This document shows positions 9,037-18,416 of a DNA stretch of 64,000 nt, one piece after another. The notes under the pieces were generated by a model. It saw only the letters and a program-made list of their open reading frames with translations. It was not told the DNA's origin and did not search any database. The stretch spans positions 1,426,001-1,490,000 of the forward strand of contig CAWBXO010000001.1 of NCBI GenBank assembly GCA_963792785.1, written 5' to 3'. The position numbers and the translations under genes are program-made. How positions within the stretch are numbered: position 1 is the first letter of the stretch; every line of letters begins with the position of its first letter. Origin of the DNA: CAWIMX01 sp963792785. Its GTDB lineage: Bacteria; Acidobacteriota; Vicinamibacteria; Vicinamibacterales; CAVVIG01.

Positions 9037-9812
9037 GGCGTGAGCACGGCAGCTTCGCTGTGCTGCTTGATCAGGCTCTCGATCTGTTTCACGGCCGCGT
9101 CGCGGCGCCGCATCACCGCGTCGACCGCGCCCTTCTCGACCCACGGCCCGATCGCCCCGGTGACGGCGGCCGCGTCCAGCGCCTTCAACCGCTCGTAGAA
9201 CGGCCGGTCGATCTGCTGCAGCTCGAACGGCAACGTCCGCACGTTCGTGAAGCAGCGCGAGTGATCGACGAGGACGAGGTTCCAGTCCTTGTCGATCAGC
9301 ATGTTGCCTTCGTTCTCGTCGATATTACCCACGAGATCGTCGAAGGCCTTCTGCCGGTTCACCTGGTAGATCCAGCGGCGGCCGTCGGGCGGCGTGTCGG
9401 CCTTCTTACTGCCGAACGTCGACATGCCCTCGAGCCAGAGCTGCACCGACATCGATTTGCCGTCGATGACGCGCTCGGCGGTGGGCGGCACCATATCGAG
9501 CGCGAGAAGCTGATCGAGCTCGTACGCGGCGATTTCCGACTTGTAGCTCTCGAAGTAGCCGCGGACGCGGCGGGGCGGCAGGTCCTTCACGGCGACGCCC
9601 CCAGCCAGCCCGCCGGGCGCGAAGAACGCGTGGCGGGGGCGGGTCACGCCGACCGGGATGTCCGCCATCCGTTCGATGGGCGCGGACCTGATAAACTCCA
9701 CGAACTCGGCGTCGCGGCCAATCCAGATCTTCGAGCCCTGCGGAGCGCGCGCGGCCGGCGCCTGCGCCAACGGAGCGGCGAGCGCGATAACGAGCGCGAG
9801 TCGCGACAGCAT
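9033..9812 (-). CDS. Secreted kinase-like protein (PI3K/PI4K/FAM20C-like fold suspected)
   Basis: A 259-residue protein with a signal peptide (MLSRLALVIALAAPLAQA). The body keeps spaced kinase-like elements: a Lys in AVKDLPPRR near 75, a helix with Glu in SEIAAYELDQLL near 90, a catalytic-loop-like NIDENEGN near 164-171, and a metal-site-like LVDHS near 181-185. This order resembles the PI3K/PI4K, HipA and FAM20C kinase superfamily and recurs in uncharacterised Acidobacteria proteins. Secretion of a kinase fold is unusual; function and phosphate donor are unknown. Its ATG overlaps the ATG of the divergent transporter in a CATG. Confidence 0.6.
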   Translation of the reverse strand: MLSRLALVIALAAPLAQAPAARAPQGSKIWIGRDAEFVEFIRSAPIERMADIPVGVTRPRHAFFAPGGLAGGVAVKDLPPRRVRGYFESYKSEIAAYELDQLLALDMVPPTAERVIDGKSMSVQLWLEGMSTFGSKKADTPPDGRRWIYQVNRQKAFDDLVGNIDENEGNMLIDKDWNLVLVDHSRCFTNVRTLPFELQQIDRPFYERLKALDAAAVTGAIGPWVEKGAVDAVMRRRDAAVKQIESLIKQHSEAAVLTP

Positions 9813-12036
9813 GAGATCACCTCTCGCAGGAAACCCGTCGCGGGAATCAGACCAGCGGCCGGGAGTATACGCCGCGGTCCTGCTCTTTCTCTACCTCTTT
9901 CTCGTCCTCACCGCCTACGTCGCGACCAAGGCAACCCGCGACGCGCTGTTCATCGCGCGCTTCGGGCCCGACGCGCTGCCGTACGCCGACGTCGCGTCCG
10001 CGATCGGGGTATTGGCCGCGATGGCGATCTACTTGCGCCTCGGGCGGCGGCTGTCGCTGCCGCTGCTGCAGACCGGCGCGCTCGCGGTGTTCGCCGCGGC
10101 CGGCGCCGCCTTCTGGTGGATAGGCCCGCGCGTCGAGTCGTCGTGGCTGATCCCCGCGCTGTACGTCTGGGCGAGCATCTTCGGCGTCGTCCTGCCGGTG
10201 CAGGTCTGGACGCTCGCGAACCACGCGATCACCCCGCGGCAGGCGAAGCGCCTCTTCGGGATCATCGGCAGCGGCGCGATCAGCGGCTGCATCGCCGGCG
10301 GGTTCCTCACGCGCACCGTGGCGCCGCGCGCGGGCGCCGAGGCGCTGCTGCTCATCACGGCCGTGGCGCTGGCCGCGCCGATCCCGCTCGTCTGGGCGAT
10401 CTGGCGGACGCGCCTCTCGAGCGGCGCGCCCGAGGGCACGGCCGCCGAACACGCGTCGACCGACGGCGCCGGCCTCGTCGAGGGCCTGGCGCTGCTGCGC
10501 CGGCGCCGCTACCTCTCCACGCTGGCGCTGGTCGTGATGCTGTCCTCGCTCGTGACGACGATCGTGGCGTGGCAGTACCGCGCGGTGGCCGCCGGCGCGA
10601 TTCCCGACACGGACCAGCTGGCCGCGTTCTTCGGCGGGTTCCTCTTCTACACCGGCCTGCTGTCGCTCGCGACGCAGGTGTTCGTCACCGGGCCGTGGCT
10701 GCGCCGGTTCGGTCTCGGCCCGGCGCTGCTCGTGCTGCCGCTCGCGCTCGCCGGCGGATCGGCGGCCCTCATGATCACGGGCTCGCTCGCCGCGGCGGTG
10801 GCGCTTCGCGGCAGCGACCAGGTCCTGCGGTACGCGATCGACCGGCCCGCGACGGAGCTCCTCTACCTGCCGCTCTCCGACGCCGACACCTTCGTCGCGA
10901 AGTCGATCATCGACACCGTGCTCGTGCGCGCGGGCGACACGCTGGGGTCGCTGCTGGTGCTGGCCGCGCTCGCGGTCTCCGTCGGCCCCGCCGGGCTGGC
11001 CGTCGTCACGCTGGTGCTGAGCCTGGTGTGGCTGGCGGGCACGCGGGTGGTGCGCCGCGAATACGTGCGGACGCTGCAGGACAACATCCGCGCCCACCGC
11101 CTCGGCGCCGAGCGGCTCGCGGAGGCGACGACGCGCGATCGCACCGCGGCCGACGCCGTGGAGGACATCGCGCGCCTCGAGGCGCGGCTCGCCGATCCGG
11201 ATCCGGACGTGCGCACCGAGGCCTTCGTCGCGCTGGCGCGCCTCACCCCCGTCGATCCGCTCGAGCGCCTCAGCGATCTGGGCACCGTGCAGGACGTCTC
11301 ACTGCACCTGTCGATGGTCGCGTACCTGTCGCGCCCGGGCCCGCAGCAGAACCCGACGGCCGCGCGCCTGCTGCTCGACGCCGCCTTCGCGGCGGCGGCC
11401 GTCGATCCGGAGGCGCGGATCCAGCTCGCGCGCGCGCTCGACGTCCTCCCCGACGACACGCTCGCCGCCATGGCGGACACCGCCATGCCGCTCGTCGGCG
11501 AACTGCTCGACGCGCGCCACGCCCCCGACCTGCGGCGCCTCGCGCCCGACCTGCTCCGCCGCCTCGGCACCGTCGCGGCCGACCGCACGCTCGTCGACCA
11601 TCTGACCGATCCCGATCCGGACCTCCGGCGCGACATCCTCGCGGCGTTGAACGCGCTGCGCCAGCACGCGCCCGAGCGCCCGCTCGACCGCGAAGCCGTG
11701 GAGACCGCCCTCGCGGCGGAGATCCTGGGGCACTATCGCTCCCACCAGATCCTCGCGAGCGGACCGGACAGCGCAGACGGAGCCGTCGATCTCGAGGGCG
11801 AACTCGAGCGCATCTTCCGGATGCTGAAGCTGCTGTATCCCGCGAATGACCTGCAGAGCGCGTACGTGGGGGCGCGATCCGCGAACCCGGGCGTCCAGGA
11901 TCACGCGCTCGAGTTCCTGGAGCACACTCTGCCCCCGAGGCTGTGGGCGCTGCTGGTGCCGCTGCTCGATCGGGAGGCGGATCCTGAGGCGCGGCGTGCG
12001 TGGGACGCCGCGCTCAGGCGGTTGGAACGGCCGTAG
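9811..12036 (+). CDS. Translocase-like MFS transporter with C-terminal HEAT repeats
   Basis: About 741 residues. The first 400 or so form around a dozen membrane helices and begin with VLLFLYLFLVLTAYVATKATRDALF, a pattern of ATP/ADP-translocase (Npt/Tlc)-like MFS proteins. The rest is soluble and alpha-helical with HEAT-like units (DPDPDVRTEAFVALARL, DPDPDLRRDILAALNAL). Family relatives with this layout are uncharacterised; nucleotide exchange is only one possibility. The ATG at 9811 is inferred: it lies 23 codons before the first helix and overlaps the divergent start codon, leaving no intergenic promoter, so transcription must begin inside the neighbouring gene. A longer in-frame ATG at 9658 lies inside that gene. 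Confidence 0.75.
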   Translation: MRSPLAGNPSRESDQRPGVYAAVLLFLYLFLVLTAYVATKATRDALFIARFGPDALPYADVASAIGVLAAMAIYLRLGRRLSLPLLQTGALAVFAAAGAAFWWIGPRVESSWLIPALYVWASIFGVVLPVQVWTLANHAITPRQAKRLFGIIGSGAISGCIAGGFLTRTVAPRAGAEALLLITAVALAAPIPLVWAIWRTRLSSGAPEGTAAEHASTDGAGLVEGLALLRRRRYLSTLALVVMLSSLVTTIVAWQYRAVAAGAIPDTDQLAAFFGGFLFYTGLLSLATQVFVTGPWLRRFGLGPALLVLPLALAGGSAALMITGSLAAAVALRGSDQVLRYAIDRPATELLYLPLSDADTFVAKSIIDTVLVRAGDTLGSLLVLAALAVSVGPAGLAVVTLVLSLVWLAGTRVVRREYVRTLQDNIRAHRLGAERLAEATTRDRTAADAVEDIARLEARLADPDPDVRTEAFVALARLTPVDPLERLSDLGTVQDVSLHLSMVAYLSRPGPQQNPTAARLLLDAAFAAAAVDPEARIQLARALDVLPDDTLAAMADTAMPLVGELLDARHAPDLRRLAPDLLRRLGTVAADRTLVDHLTDPDPDLRRDILAALNALRQHAPERPLDREAVETALAAEILGHYRSHQILASGPDSADGAVDLEGELERIFRMLKLLYPANDLQSAYVGARSANPGVQDHALEFLEHTLPPRLWALLVPLLDREADPEARRAWDAALRRLERP

Positions 12037-12045
12037 ACCGGCCGG

Positions 12046-12441
12046 CTACTTGCGCTTGCCCGTCCAGGTGCCCTGGCCGAGGCCGCCGAGGTCCACGGTG
12101 CCCTTCATCGAATCCTTGCTCTCGATGGTGCCCGCGTAAACCACCGTCAGCGCGGTGCCCTGCACGTCGGCGTTGATCGTGATCTTGACGTCGTTGCCGT
12201 CGACCGTGCCGGTGAGCTCCTGCTCGCCGAAGGTCTCCGACGAGTAGTGGCCGGTCAGCTTCATCCCGTCCTGCTTCAGGGTGATCGTCGGCGTGCCGCC
12301 GCCCGCATCCGTCTGGACGTCGAACGTCCACGCGCCGGTCAGATCCACCTTGGCCTGCGCACGCGCCGGAGCGCTCGCCAGCACCAGTCCCGCCGCCGCG
12401 AACGCCAGAAGTGCCGAACGCACAATCCTTACCTTGGTCAT
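12046..12441 (-). CDS. Small secreted beta-barrel-like protein of unknown function
   Basis: A 131-residue protein with a strong signal peptide (MTKVRIVRSALLAFAAAGLVLASAPARAQA cut near 29). The mature part repeats short beta-strand blocks (LTGAWTFDVQT, ITLKQDGMKLTGHY, LTGTVDGNDVKITIN, GTIESKDSMKGTVDL) ending GTWTGKRK, like small lipocalin/YceI-like acidobacterial proteins. Function unknown. The ATG at 12439-12441 has GGGAGAG upstream. Just before it lies an AT-rich stretch (12455-12520) that probably holds the promoter. Confidence 0.7.
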   Translation of the reverse strand: MTKVRIVRSALLAFAAAGLVLASAPARAQAKVDLTGAWTFDVQTDAGGGTPTITLKQDGMKLTGHYSSETFGEQELTGTVDGNDVKITINADVQGTALTVVYAGTIESKDSMKGTVDLGGLGQGTWTGKRK

Positions 12442-12515
12442 AGTCTCTCCCGTGGACAAGAAGGGCTGATTATGCCGTATGAGACGAGCCTACCGACCGT
12501 CCGGTTTCAATTAAT

Positions 12516-13853
12516 TTACGCCGGAATCGCCCCGACAACCTCCGCCACCTGCGCGATCAGCCAGTCGACCTCGGCGTCCGTAATCACATAGGGCGGCATC
12601 ACATAGACGATGTTCCCCAGTGGGCGGACGAGCGCCCCGCGCTCGAGGAACGCCGCCGCCAGGCTCGGCCCGAGCTCGTCGAGATAGCCGCCCGACGCCC
12701 GGGTCGCCTTGTCGGCGACCAGCTCGAGGATCCCGATCCCCCCGATCACCCGCACGTCGCCCACCGCCGGCAGGGCGGCGAGCGGCGCCAGCCCCGCCTT
12801 GAGCTGCGCCTCCAGACGGCGGACGCGCGCCAGTACGCCGTCGGTCTCGAAGAGCGCCAGGCTCGCCGCGCCCACGGCGCAGGCCAGCGGGTTGGCCGTG
12901 AACGAATGGCCGTGGAAGAACGTTTTGTGCCGGTCGTCGCTCAGGAACGATTCGAAGATCGGCTCGGTCGCCACCGTCGCCCCCATCGGCAGGTACCCGG
13001 CCGTCAGCGCCTTCGACAGGCAGATGATGTCGGGCGAGATGCCGGCGTGCTCGCAGGCGAACATCTTCCCGGTGCGGCCGAACCCGGTCAGCACCTCGTC
13101 GGCGATGAGCAGCGTGCCGTGCCGGTCGCAGAGCGCCCGTGCGCCGGCCAGGTACTCGGCCGGCCACGTGATCATCCCGCCGGCGGCCTGCACCATCGGC
13201 TCGAGGATGACCGCTGCCACCTCCCCGCCGCCCTTTTTCAGAACCTGTTCGAGGCTCCCGAGGCAGTCGATGCGGCACGTCGCGCGCGTCAGGCCCAGCG
13301 GGCACCGGTAGCAGTACGGCGGTTCGGCGCGGTCGATCGGGAACAGGAGCGGCCCGAACGCCTCGGTGAACTCCGAGTCGTCGCCGACCGACATCGCGCC
13401 GCCGGTGTCGCCGTGGTACGCGTGGCGCATGGCGACGAACCGCGTGCGCCGGGACTGGCCGACGTTCTGCCAGTACTGCAGCGCCATCTTCAGCGCCACT
13501 TCGACCGCCGTCGATCCATCGTCGGAGTAGAAGACGCGCGTGAGCCCCGATGGCAGCACGGCCGTGAGCCGCTCGGCGAGCTCGACGGCCGGCTCGTGCG
13601 TAAAGCCGGCGAACATCACGTGCTCGAGGCGCGCGGCCTGCTCGGCGAGCGCGCGGTTCAGCACCGGGTGCGCGTGGCCGTGGATGTTGACCCACCAGGA
13701 CGAGATGGCGTCCATGACGCGCCGCCCGTCATCCATATATAGGTACACGCCCTCGGCGCGCGCGACCGGCAGCGGATCCGGCGCCGTCTGCATCTGCGTG
13801 TAGGGATGCCAGAGCACGCGCCGATCCCGGGCGACGAGGTTTCGGGAATTCAC
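12516..13853 (-). CDS. bioA: Adenosylmethionine-8-amino-7-oxononanoate aminotransferase
   Basis: 445 residues, the usual BioA length. It converts KAPA to DAPA using SAM as amino donor and PLP. BioA signatures include LWHPYTQM near 14-21, SSWWVNIHGHAHP near 51-63, and YSDDGSTAVEVALKMALQYW; the PLP lysine is in LSKALTAGYLPM. The start is a GTG at 13851-13853 that overlaps the bioD TGA (GTGA), giving translational coupling. It is the last gene of the bioF-bioD-bioA run; bioB and bioC are not in the window. Confidence 0.96.
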   Translation of the reverse strand: MNSRNLVARDRRVLWHPYTQMQTAPDPLPVARAEGVYLYMDDGRRVMDAISSWWVNIHGHAHPVLNRALAEQAARLEHVMFAGFTHEPAVELAERLTAVLPSGLTRVFYSDDGSTAVEVALKMALQYWQNVGQSRRTRFVAMRHAYHGDTGGAMSVGDDSEFTEAFGPLLFPIDRAEPPYCYRCPLGLTRATCRIDCLGSLEQVLKKGGGEVAAVILEPMVQAAGGMITWPAEYLAGARALCDRHGTLLIADEVLTGFGRTGKMFACEHAGISPDIICLSKALTAGYLPMGATVATEPIFESFLSDDRHKTFFHGHSFTANPLACAVGAASLALFETDGVLARVRRLEAQLKAGLAPLAALPAVGDVRVIGGIGILELVADKATRASGGYLDELGPSLAAAFLERGALVRPLGNIVYVMPPYVITDAEVDWLIAQVAEVVGAIPA

Positions 13854-14524
13854 AGGGCTCTCAGGAAGCTCACCAGCTGGCGATCGCGGTCCAGCTCCGT
13901 CTTCGCCCAGGCCTCCAGGCGTTCGGGGGTCAGGGGATCGAAGATCGGCAGCTCGCCGAGGACGGCGGTGCGGCCGTAGCGCTGGATCGCCGCCTTGTTC
14001 TCGGCGTCGGGCTCCCCGACCATCACGACGCCGGCCACCGGCAGGTAGCGGCGGCGCAGCGCCTCGATCGTCAGGAGCGTGTGATTGATCGTCCCCAGGC
14101 CCGAGCGCGCGGCGACGACGACGGGCAGGCCAAGGCTCGTCATCAGGTCGGCCATCGTCTCCGACTCGTTGAGGGGCACCATCACGCCGCCGGCGCCTTC
14201 GACAATCCAGCTGCTGCGGCTCGCTTCCGCTTTCACGACATTCACGAGCGGCGGCAGAAAAATGGTGAAGTCGTTCAGCCGCGCCGCGAGGTGCGGCGAG
14301 AGCGGCCGCGGCAGCCGGACGCCGGACTTGAGGATGCGGTCGTCGCCGACGCCGCTCAGCCGCTGCACTTCCGCCGTGTCGTCGTCCTGCTCGATGCCGG
14401 TCTGGATCGGCTTCCAGTAGCGGACGGCGCCCTCCTGGCGGTACCGGATCATCAGGGCCGCCGCGACGACGGTCTTGCCGACGCCGGTGTCGGTGCCGGT
14501 CACGAAGACGCCGCGGAGCATCAT
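13850..14524 (-). CDS. bioD: Dethiobiotin synthetase
   Basis: 224 residues. It performs ATP-dependent carboxylation and ring closure of DAPA to dethiobiotin. The P-loop GTDTGVGKT is at about 9-17, with YWKPIQTG near 39-46 and VEGAGGVMVPL near 108-118, all standard BioD motifs. Two consecutive ATGs (14524 and 14521) are possible starts; the first overlaps the bioF stop as ATGA. Middle gene of bioF-bioD-bioA. Confidence 0.96.
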   Translation of the reverse strand: MMLRGVFVTGTDTGVGKTVVAAALMIRYRQEGAVRYWKPIQTGIEQDDDTAEVQRLSGVGDDRILKSGVRLPRPLSPHLAARLNDFTIFLPPLVNVVKAEASRSSWIVEGAGGVMVPLNESETMADLMTSLGLPVVVAARSGLGTINHTLLTIEALRRRYLPVAGVVMVGEPDAENKAAIQRYGRTAVLGELPIFDPLTPERLEAWAKTELDRDRQLVSFLRAL

Positions 14525-15678
14525 GCGCGGAGCTCCGGGCGTTCGGCGAGCGCCGCGACGAGCGCGTCGATGGCGTCGTCGGTCAGGCCGACATTCACCG
14601 AGAGGCGCAGGCGCGCGGCGCCCGCCGGGACGCTCGGCGGCCGGATGCCGCGCACGTCGAAGCCGCGCGCCTGGAGCGCGGCGGCGGCGGCCATCGCGCG
14701 GCCGTTGTCCCCGACGAGGACGGGCACGATCTGGGACCAGCCGTCGGGCACGGCCAGCCGCGCGTCGGCGAGACGCGCGCGGAGGCGCGCGGACAGCGCC
14801 GCGAGGCGGGCGCGGCGCTCCGGCTCGGCGTCGACGATGTCGAGGGCGGCGTCGAGGGCCGCCGCGAGCGGCGGCGGCGGCGCGGTCGAGAAGACGAAGG
14901 GCCGCGCGCGCTGCACGAGATATTCGATCGCGTCGGCCGGCCCGGCCACGAACGCGCCGGCGACGCCGAGGGCCTTGCCGGCGGTGTTCACCGAGAGGAG
15001 CATCAGGTCGTCGCCGGCGGCGGCGTCGAGCCCCGCCTCCTCCAGCAGGCCGCTCCCGCGCGCGCCGCGCACGCCGACGGCGTGGGCCTCGTCGACGATG
15101 AGCGCCGCGCCGTGGGCGCGGCAGAGCGCGGCGTACTCGCCGAGGGGCGCGGCGTCGCCGTCCATGCTGAACAGCGATTCGGTGACGACGAACACCTGGC
15201 CCGCGCCGGTCGCACCGGCGAGCAACCGGCCGAGCGCCGCGACGTCGAGGTGCGGGAACACGGCGCGCCGCGCGCCGGACAGGCGGATGCCGTCGATCAG
15301 GCTGGCGTGGTTCGCGGCGTCGGAGAGGAGGAGGTCGCCGGGCTCGACGAGCGTGGTGAGCACGGCGACATTGGCCTGGTAGCCGGTGGCGAAATAGAGC
15401 GCGCGCTCGGCGCCCTTGAAGCGCGCGAACCGGCGCTCCAGCGCGGAGGTGGCGTCACGCTCGCCGCGCAGCAGCCGCGAGCCGGTGCTGCCGCAGCCGT
15501 CCTCGCGCGCGGCGGCGGCGAGACGCGCGGCGAGGCGGGGATCGCGCGCGAGCTGCAGGTAATCATTCGACGAGAAGTCGAGCCCCTCGGGCGCGCGCAG
15601 CACGCGGCGCAGGCCGGACGCGTCGAGCGCGTCCAGGCGCGCGCGCAGGCGGGCGGCGAGGCGGTCGGTGGTGAGCAC
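14521..15678 (-). CDS. bioF: 8-amino-7-oxononanoate synthase
   Basis: 385 residues. A PLP enzyme condensing pimeloyl-ACP or -CoA with alanine to KAPA. It shows LDFSSNDYLQLA near 33-44, GSTGSRLLRG near 63-72, DEAHAVGVRG near 197-206, and the PLP lysine in NTAGKALG near 233-240. The start is a GTG at 15676-15678, just downstream of a heptamer-like repeat tract. First gene of the bioFDA run; the DUF4342 gene upstream on the same strand may share its transcript. Confidence 0.95.
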   Translation of the reverse strand: MLTTDRLAARLRARLDALDASGLRRVLRAPEGLDFSSNDYLQLARDPRLAARLAAAAREDGCGSTGSRLLRGERDATSALERRFARFKGAERALYFATGYQANVAVLTTLVEPGDLLLSDAANHASLIDGIRLSGARRAVFPHLDVAALGRLLAGATGAGQVFVVTESLFSMDGDAAPLGEYAALCRAHGAALIVDEAHAVGVRGARGSGLLEEAGLDAAAGDDLMLLSVNTAGKALGVAGAFVAGPADAIEYLVQRARPFVFSTAPPPPLAAALDAALDIVDAEPERRARLAALSARLRARLADARLAVPDGWSQIVPVLVGDNGRAMAAAAALQARGFDVRGIRPPSVPAGAARLRLSVNVGLTDDAIDALVAALAERPELRA

Positions 15679-15688
15679 AAAATGGTCC

Positions 15689-15772
15689 TTAGGCCTTGGG
15701 CCCTGGGCGTTGGGCGGTCCCTGGGCCTTGGTCCGCCTTTGGGCTTTGGTCCGTCCCTGGGCCCTGGTCGTC
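15689..15772. repeat. Heptamer-like KTGGGCC tract reaching into the DUF4342 gene
   Basis: Degenerate units such as GGCCTTG, GGCCCTG, GGCGTTG and GTCCCTG recur with mostly 7-base spacing. The minus-strand stop codon of the DUF4342 gene is inside the first unit, and the rest is translated as its C-terminal tail. The pattern resembles the other heptamer arrays of this window, which lie at or just after stop codons. Confidence 0.7.
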
Positions 15773-16018
15773 GTCCTTGGCTTCGCGCTCGACTTCGAGC
15801 GTGCAGTCGCCGACCACGGCGGCGACCGCGGCGGCGGCGGCGAGGATGGGCGCGAAGACGGCGCCGATCACGCCGACGGTGAGCGGAAACTCGACGAGCG
15901 TCCGGCCGTCCTTCCTGATGCGCACGTGGCGCACGTTGCCTTCGTGGAGGAGCGTGCGCAGCGCCTCCACGAGCTCGGCACCGTTGACCTTGAATGATTC
16001 CGTGAAGGTTCGGGACAT
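15689..16018 (-). CDS. DUF4342 protein with repeat-encoded tail
   Basis: 109 residues. Residues 1 to about 80 are a standard DUF4342 domain: FTESFKVNGAELVEALRTLL, HEGNVRHVRIRKDGRT, then a hydrophobic helix (GVIGAVFAPILAAAAAVAAVV) and LEVERE. The last 25-30 residues are low-complexity (DQGPGT, DQSPKA, DQGPGT) and are encoded by the GGCCTTGG-type repeat tract at 15689-15772, so the tail looks like read-out of an intergenic repeat rather than a domain. Family function is unknown. It is divergent from the envelope locus starting at 16124. Confidence 0.8.
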   Translation of the reverse strand: MSRTFTESFKVNGAELVEALRTLLHEGNVRHVRIRKDGRTLVEFPLTVGVIGAVFAPILAAAAAVAAVVGDCTLEVEREAKDDDQGPGTDQSPKADQGPGTAQRPGPKA

Positions 16019-16123
16019 GGCTGCGCCCGGTCGGCGCTACCACTATACTTCGAGGGCCGCCATCAAATTTTCTCCGGCCCGGCGGCTGGCGGCCGGGTCG
16101 AGCGGAGGACTAGAATCGGGGAC

Positions 16124-18416
16124 ATGTTCGGGGGGCTCTTCCGGTTCCTGTTCAAGTTTCGCCCGGTGCTCTTCGAACAGGGCGACGTCGTGTTCGGGGC
16201 GTCGCGGTCCGTGCTGATCGCGGCGGCGGTGATCGCCGCGATCGGTCTGGCGGCGCTGGTCACGTATCGCGCCGTGCCGGGCACGCCGCGCCGGGTCCAA
16301 ATCGCCCTCGTCGCGCTGCGGCTCGTCGTCCTGGCCGGCCTCGTCTTGTGCCTCGCGCGCCCGCTGCTCGTGCTGCGGGCGGCGGTCCCGCAGCAGAACT
16401 TCCTCGGCATCCTCCTCGACGATTCGCGCAGCCTGCAGATCGCCGACCTCGACGGCGCGGCGCGCAGCGCGTTCATCCAGCGCGAGTTCGGCAAGGACGG
16501 CGCGCTGACCAAGGCGCTGGCCGACCGCTTCGTGCTGCGGTACTTCCGGTTTGCCGGTTCCGCCGACCGCGTGGCGTCGGCCGACGAGCTGACCTATACC
16601 GGCGCGGCCACCAAGCTCGCGACGGCGCTCGACCGCGCGCGCGACGAGCTCGGCGGCCTGCCGCTGGCCGGCCTCGTCGTGGCCAGCGACGGCGCCGACA
16701 CGTCCGACACGTCGATCGACGAGACGCTGGCGAGCCTGAAGGCGCGCTCGATCCCGGTCTTCACGGTGGGCCTCGGCCAGCCGCACTTCGCGCACGATAT
16801 CGAGGTCACGCGCCTCGAGACGCCCCGCACCGCGCTCAAGGGCACCTCCCTCGTCGTCAACGTCGTGATCAGCCAGACGGGCTACGCGGGCCGCACCGTG
16901 CCGCTCAACGTCGAGGACAACGGCCGCATCGTCACCACGCAGGACGTGACGATGCCGCGCGACGGCGAATCGGCGACCGTGCCCGTCCGCTTCACGGCCG
17001 GGGAAGCCGGGCCGCGCGTGTTCCAGTTCCGCGTGCCGGAGCAGGACGGCGAGCAGGTGGCCGAGAACAACGTGCGCGACGCGCTGATCGAGGTGGCCGA
17101 CCGCCGCGACAAGATCCTGTATTTCGAGGGCGAGCCGCGCTTCGAGATCAAGTTCATCCGCATGGCGCTCGAGGACGACACCAACCTGCAGCTGGTGACG
17201 CTGCTGCGGAGCGCGGAGAACAAATACTGGCGCGGCGGCGTCGATAATCCCGACGAACTCGCGACCGGCTTCCCGAAGACGCGCGAGGAGCTGTTCGGCT
17301 ACACGCGCGATCATCCTCGGCAGCGTCGAGGCCGGCGCGTTCACGCCGGAGCAGCAGCGCATGCTCGCCGATTTCGTGAGCCGGCGCGGCGGCGGGCTGA
17401 TGATGCTCGGCGGCCGCCGGTCGTTCGGCGAAGGCGGCTGGGAAGGGACGCCGGTGGCCGAGGCGCTGCCCGTCGACTTCGAGGCGCCCGCCGGACGCAG
17501 CGCCGACTACCTGAACCGTATGGTGATCCGCCCGACCCACGCCGGTGAGATCTCGCCGATCCTCCAGCTCGCCGACACCGAGGACGCCTCGGCGGAGCGG
17601 TGGCGCACGCTGCCGACGCTGAGCAGCGTGAACCGGATCGGCGCAGCCAAGGCCGGCGCCACGGTCCTGCTGACCGGCACGAACGAGCACGGCGACGCGC
17701 AGGTCGTGCTGGCGTCGCAGCGCTACGGCCGCGGCCACACCATGGCGTTCACCGTGCAGGACACGATCGCGTGGCAGATGGACGCCTCGATCCCGCTCGA
17801 GGACATGACGCACGAGACGCTGTGGCGCCGGCTCGCGCGCTGGCTCGTCGACGGCGTGCCGGGCGGCGTCACGATCACCACGCGGCAGGACCGCGTCGAC
17901 CCCGGCGAGGCGATCACCCTCTCGGCCGACGTGATGGACGGCGAGTATCTCGGCGTGAACGACGGCCAGGTCGTGGCGCACCTCACGTCGCCCTCCGGCC
18001 GCGCCGTCGACGTGCCGATGGAATGGACGGTCAAGAACGACGGCGAGTACCACGGCACCTACGTGCCCGACGAGGACGGCACGTGGGAACTGCGCGTGAG
18101 CGCGGCGCGCAGCGGCGAGGGCGGAACGAAGGACCTCGGCAGCGACGCCGTCCACATCCGCGTGTCGAACGGCAACAGCGAGTTCTTCGGCGCCAGCCTG
18201 CGGGAGCCCCTGCTCCGCCGCATCGCGGACGACACCGGCGGCCGCTACTTCGCCGCCTCGGACGCGGCGGCGCTGCCCGAAGCCATCAACTACAGCGGCA
18301 AGGGCGTGACCGTCGTCGAGGAACACGACCTCTGGGACATGCCGATCGTGCTGATCCTGCTGCTCGGCGCGATCGCCGGCGAGTGGGCGCTCCGGCGGAC
18401 ACGGGGGCTCGCATGA
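16124..18416 (+). CDS. BatA-like membrane protein with VWA and glutamine-amidotransferase-like domains, frameshifted near 17308
   Basis: Two frames join into one protein of about 763 residues. Residues 1-85 have an amphipathic start and two membrane helices (VLIAAAVIAAIGLAALVTY, ALRLVVLAGLVLCLARPLLVL). A VWA-like region follows (FLGILLDDSRSLQI, LVVASDGADTSDTS), then beta-sandwich repeats. The second frame continues with AIILGSVEAGAFTPEQQR, GGGLMMLGG and RYGRGHTMAFTVQDTIAW, the GATase-1-like domain found in acidobacterial VWA proteins. A last membrane helix (IVLILLLGAIAGEWALRR) ends it. One surplus base around 17300-17312 explains the break. It opens the locus that includes MoxR, DUF58 and BatA, and its stop overlaps the next start (ATGA). 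Confidence 0.85.

Noticed and set aside
6888..11849. A single open frame of 1653 codons
   Set aside because: Only its first 230 or so codons are the DPP-IV-like N-terminus. The rest runs out of frame through the peptidase, antisense over the kinase-like gene and out of frame through the transporter; it stays open only because of high GC.
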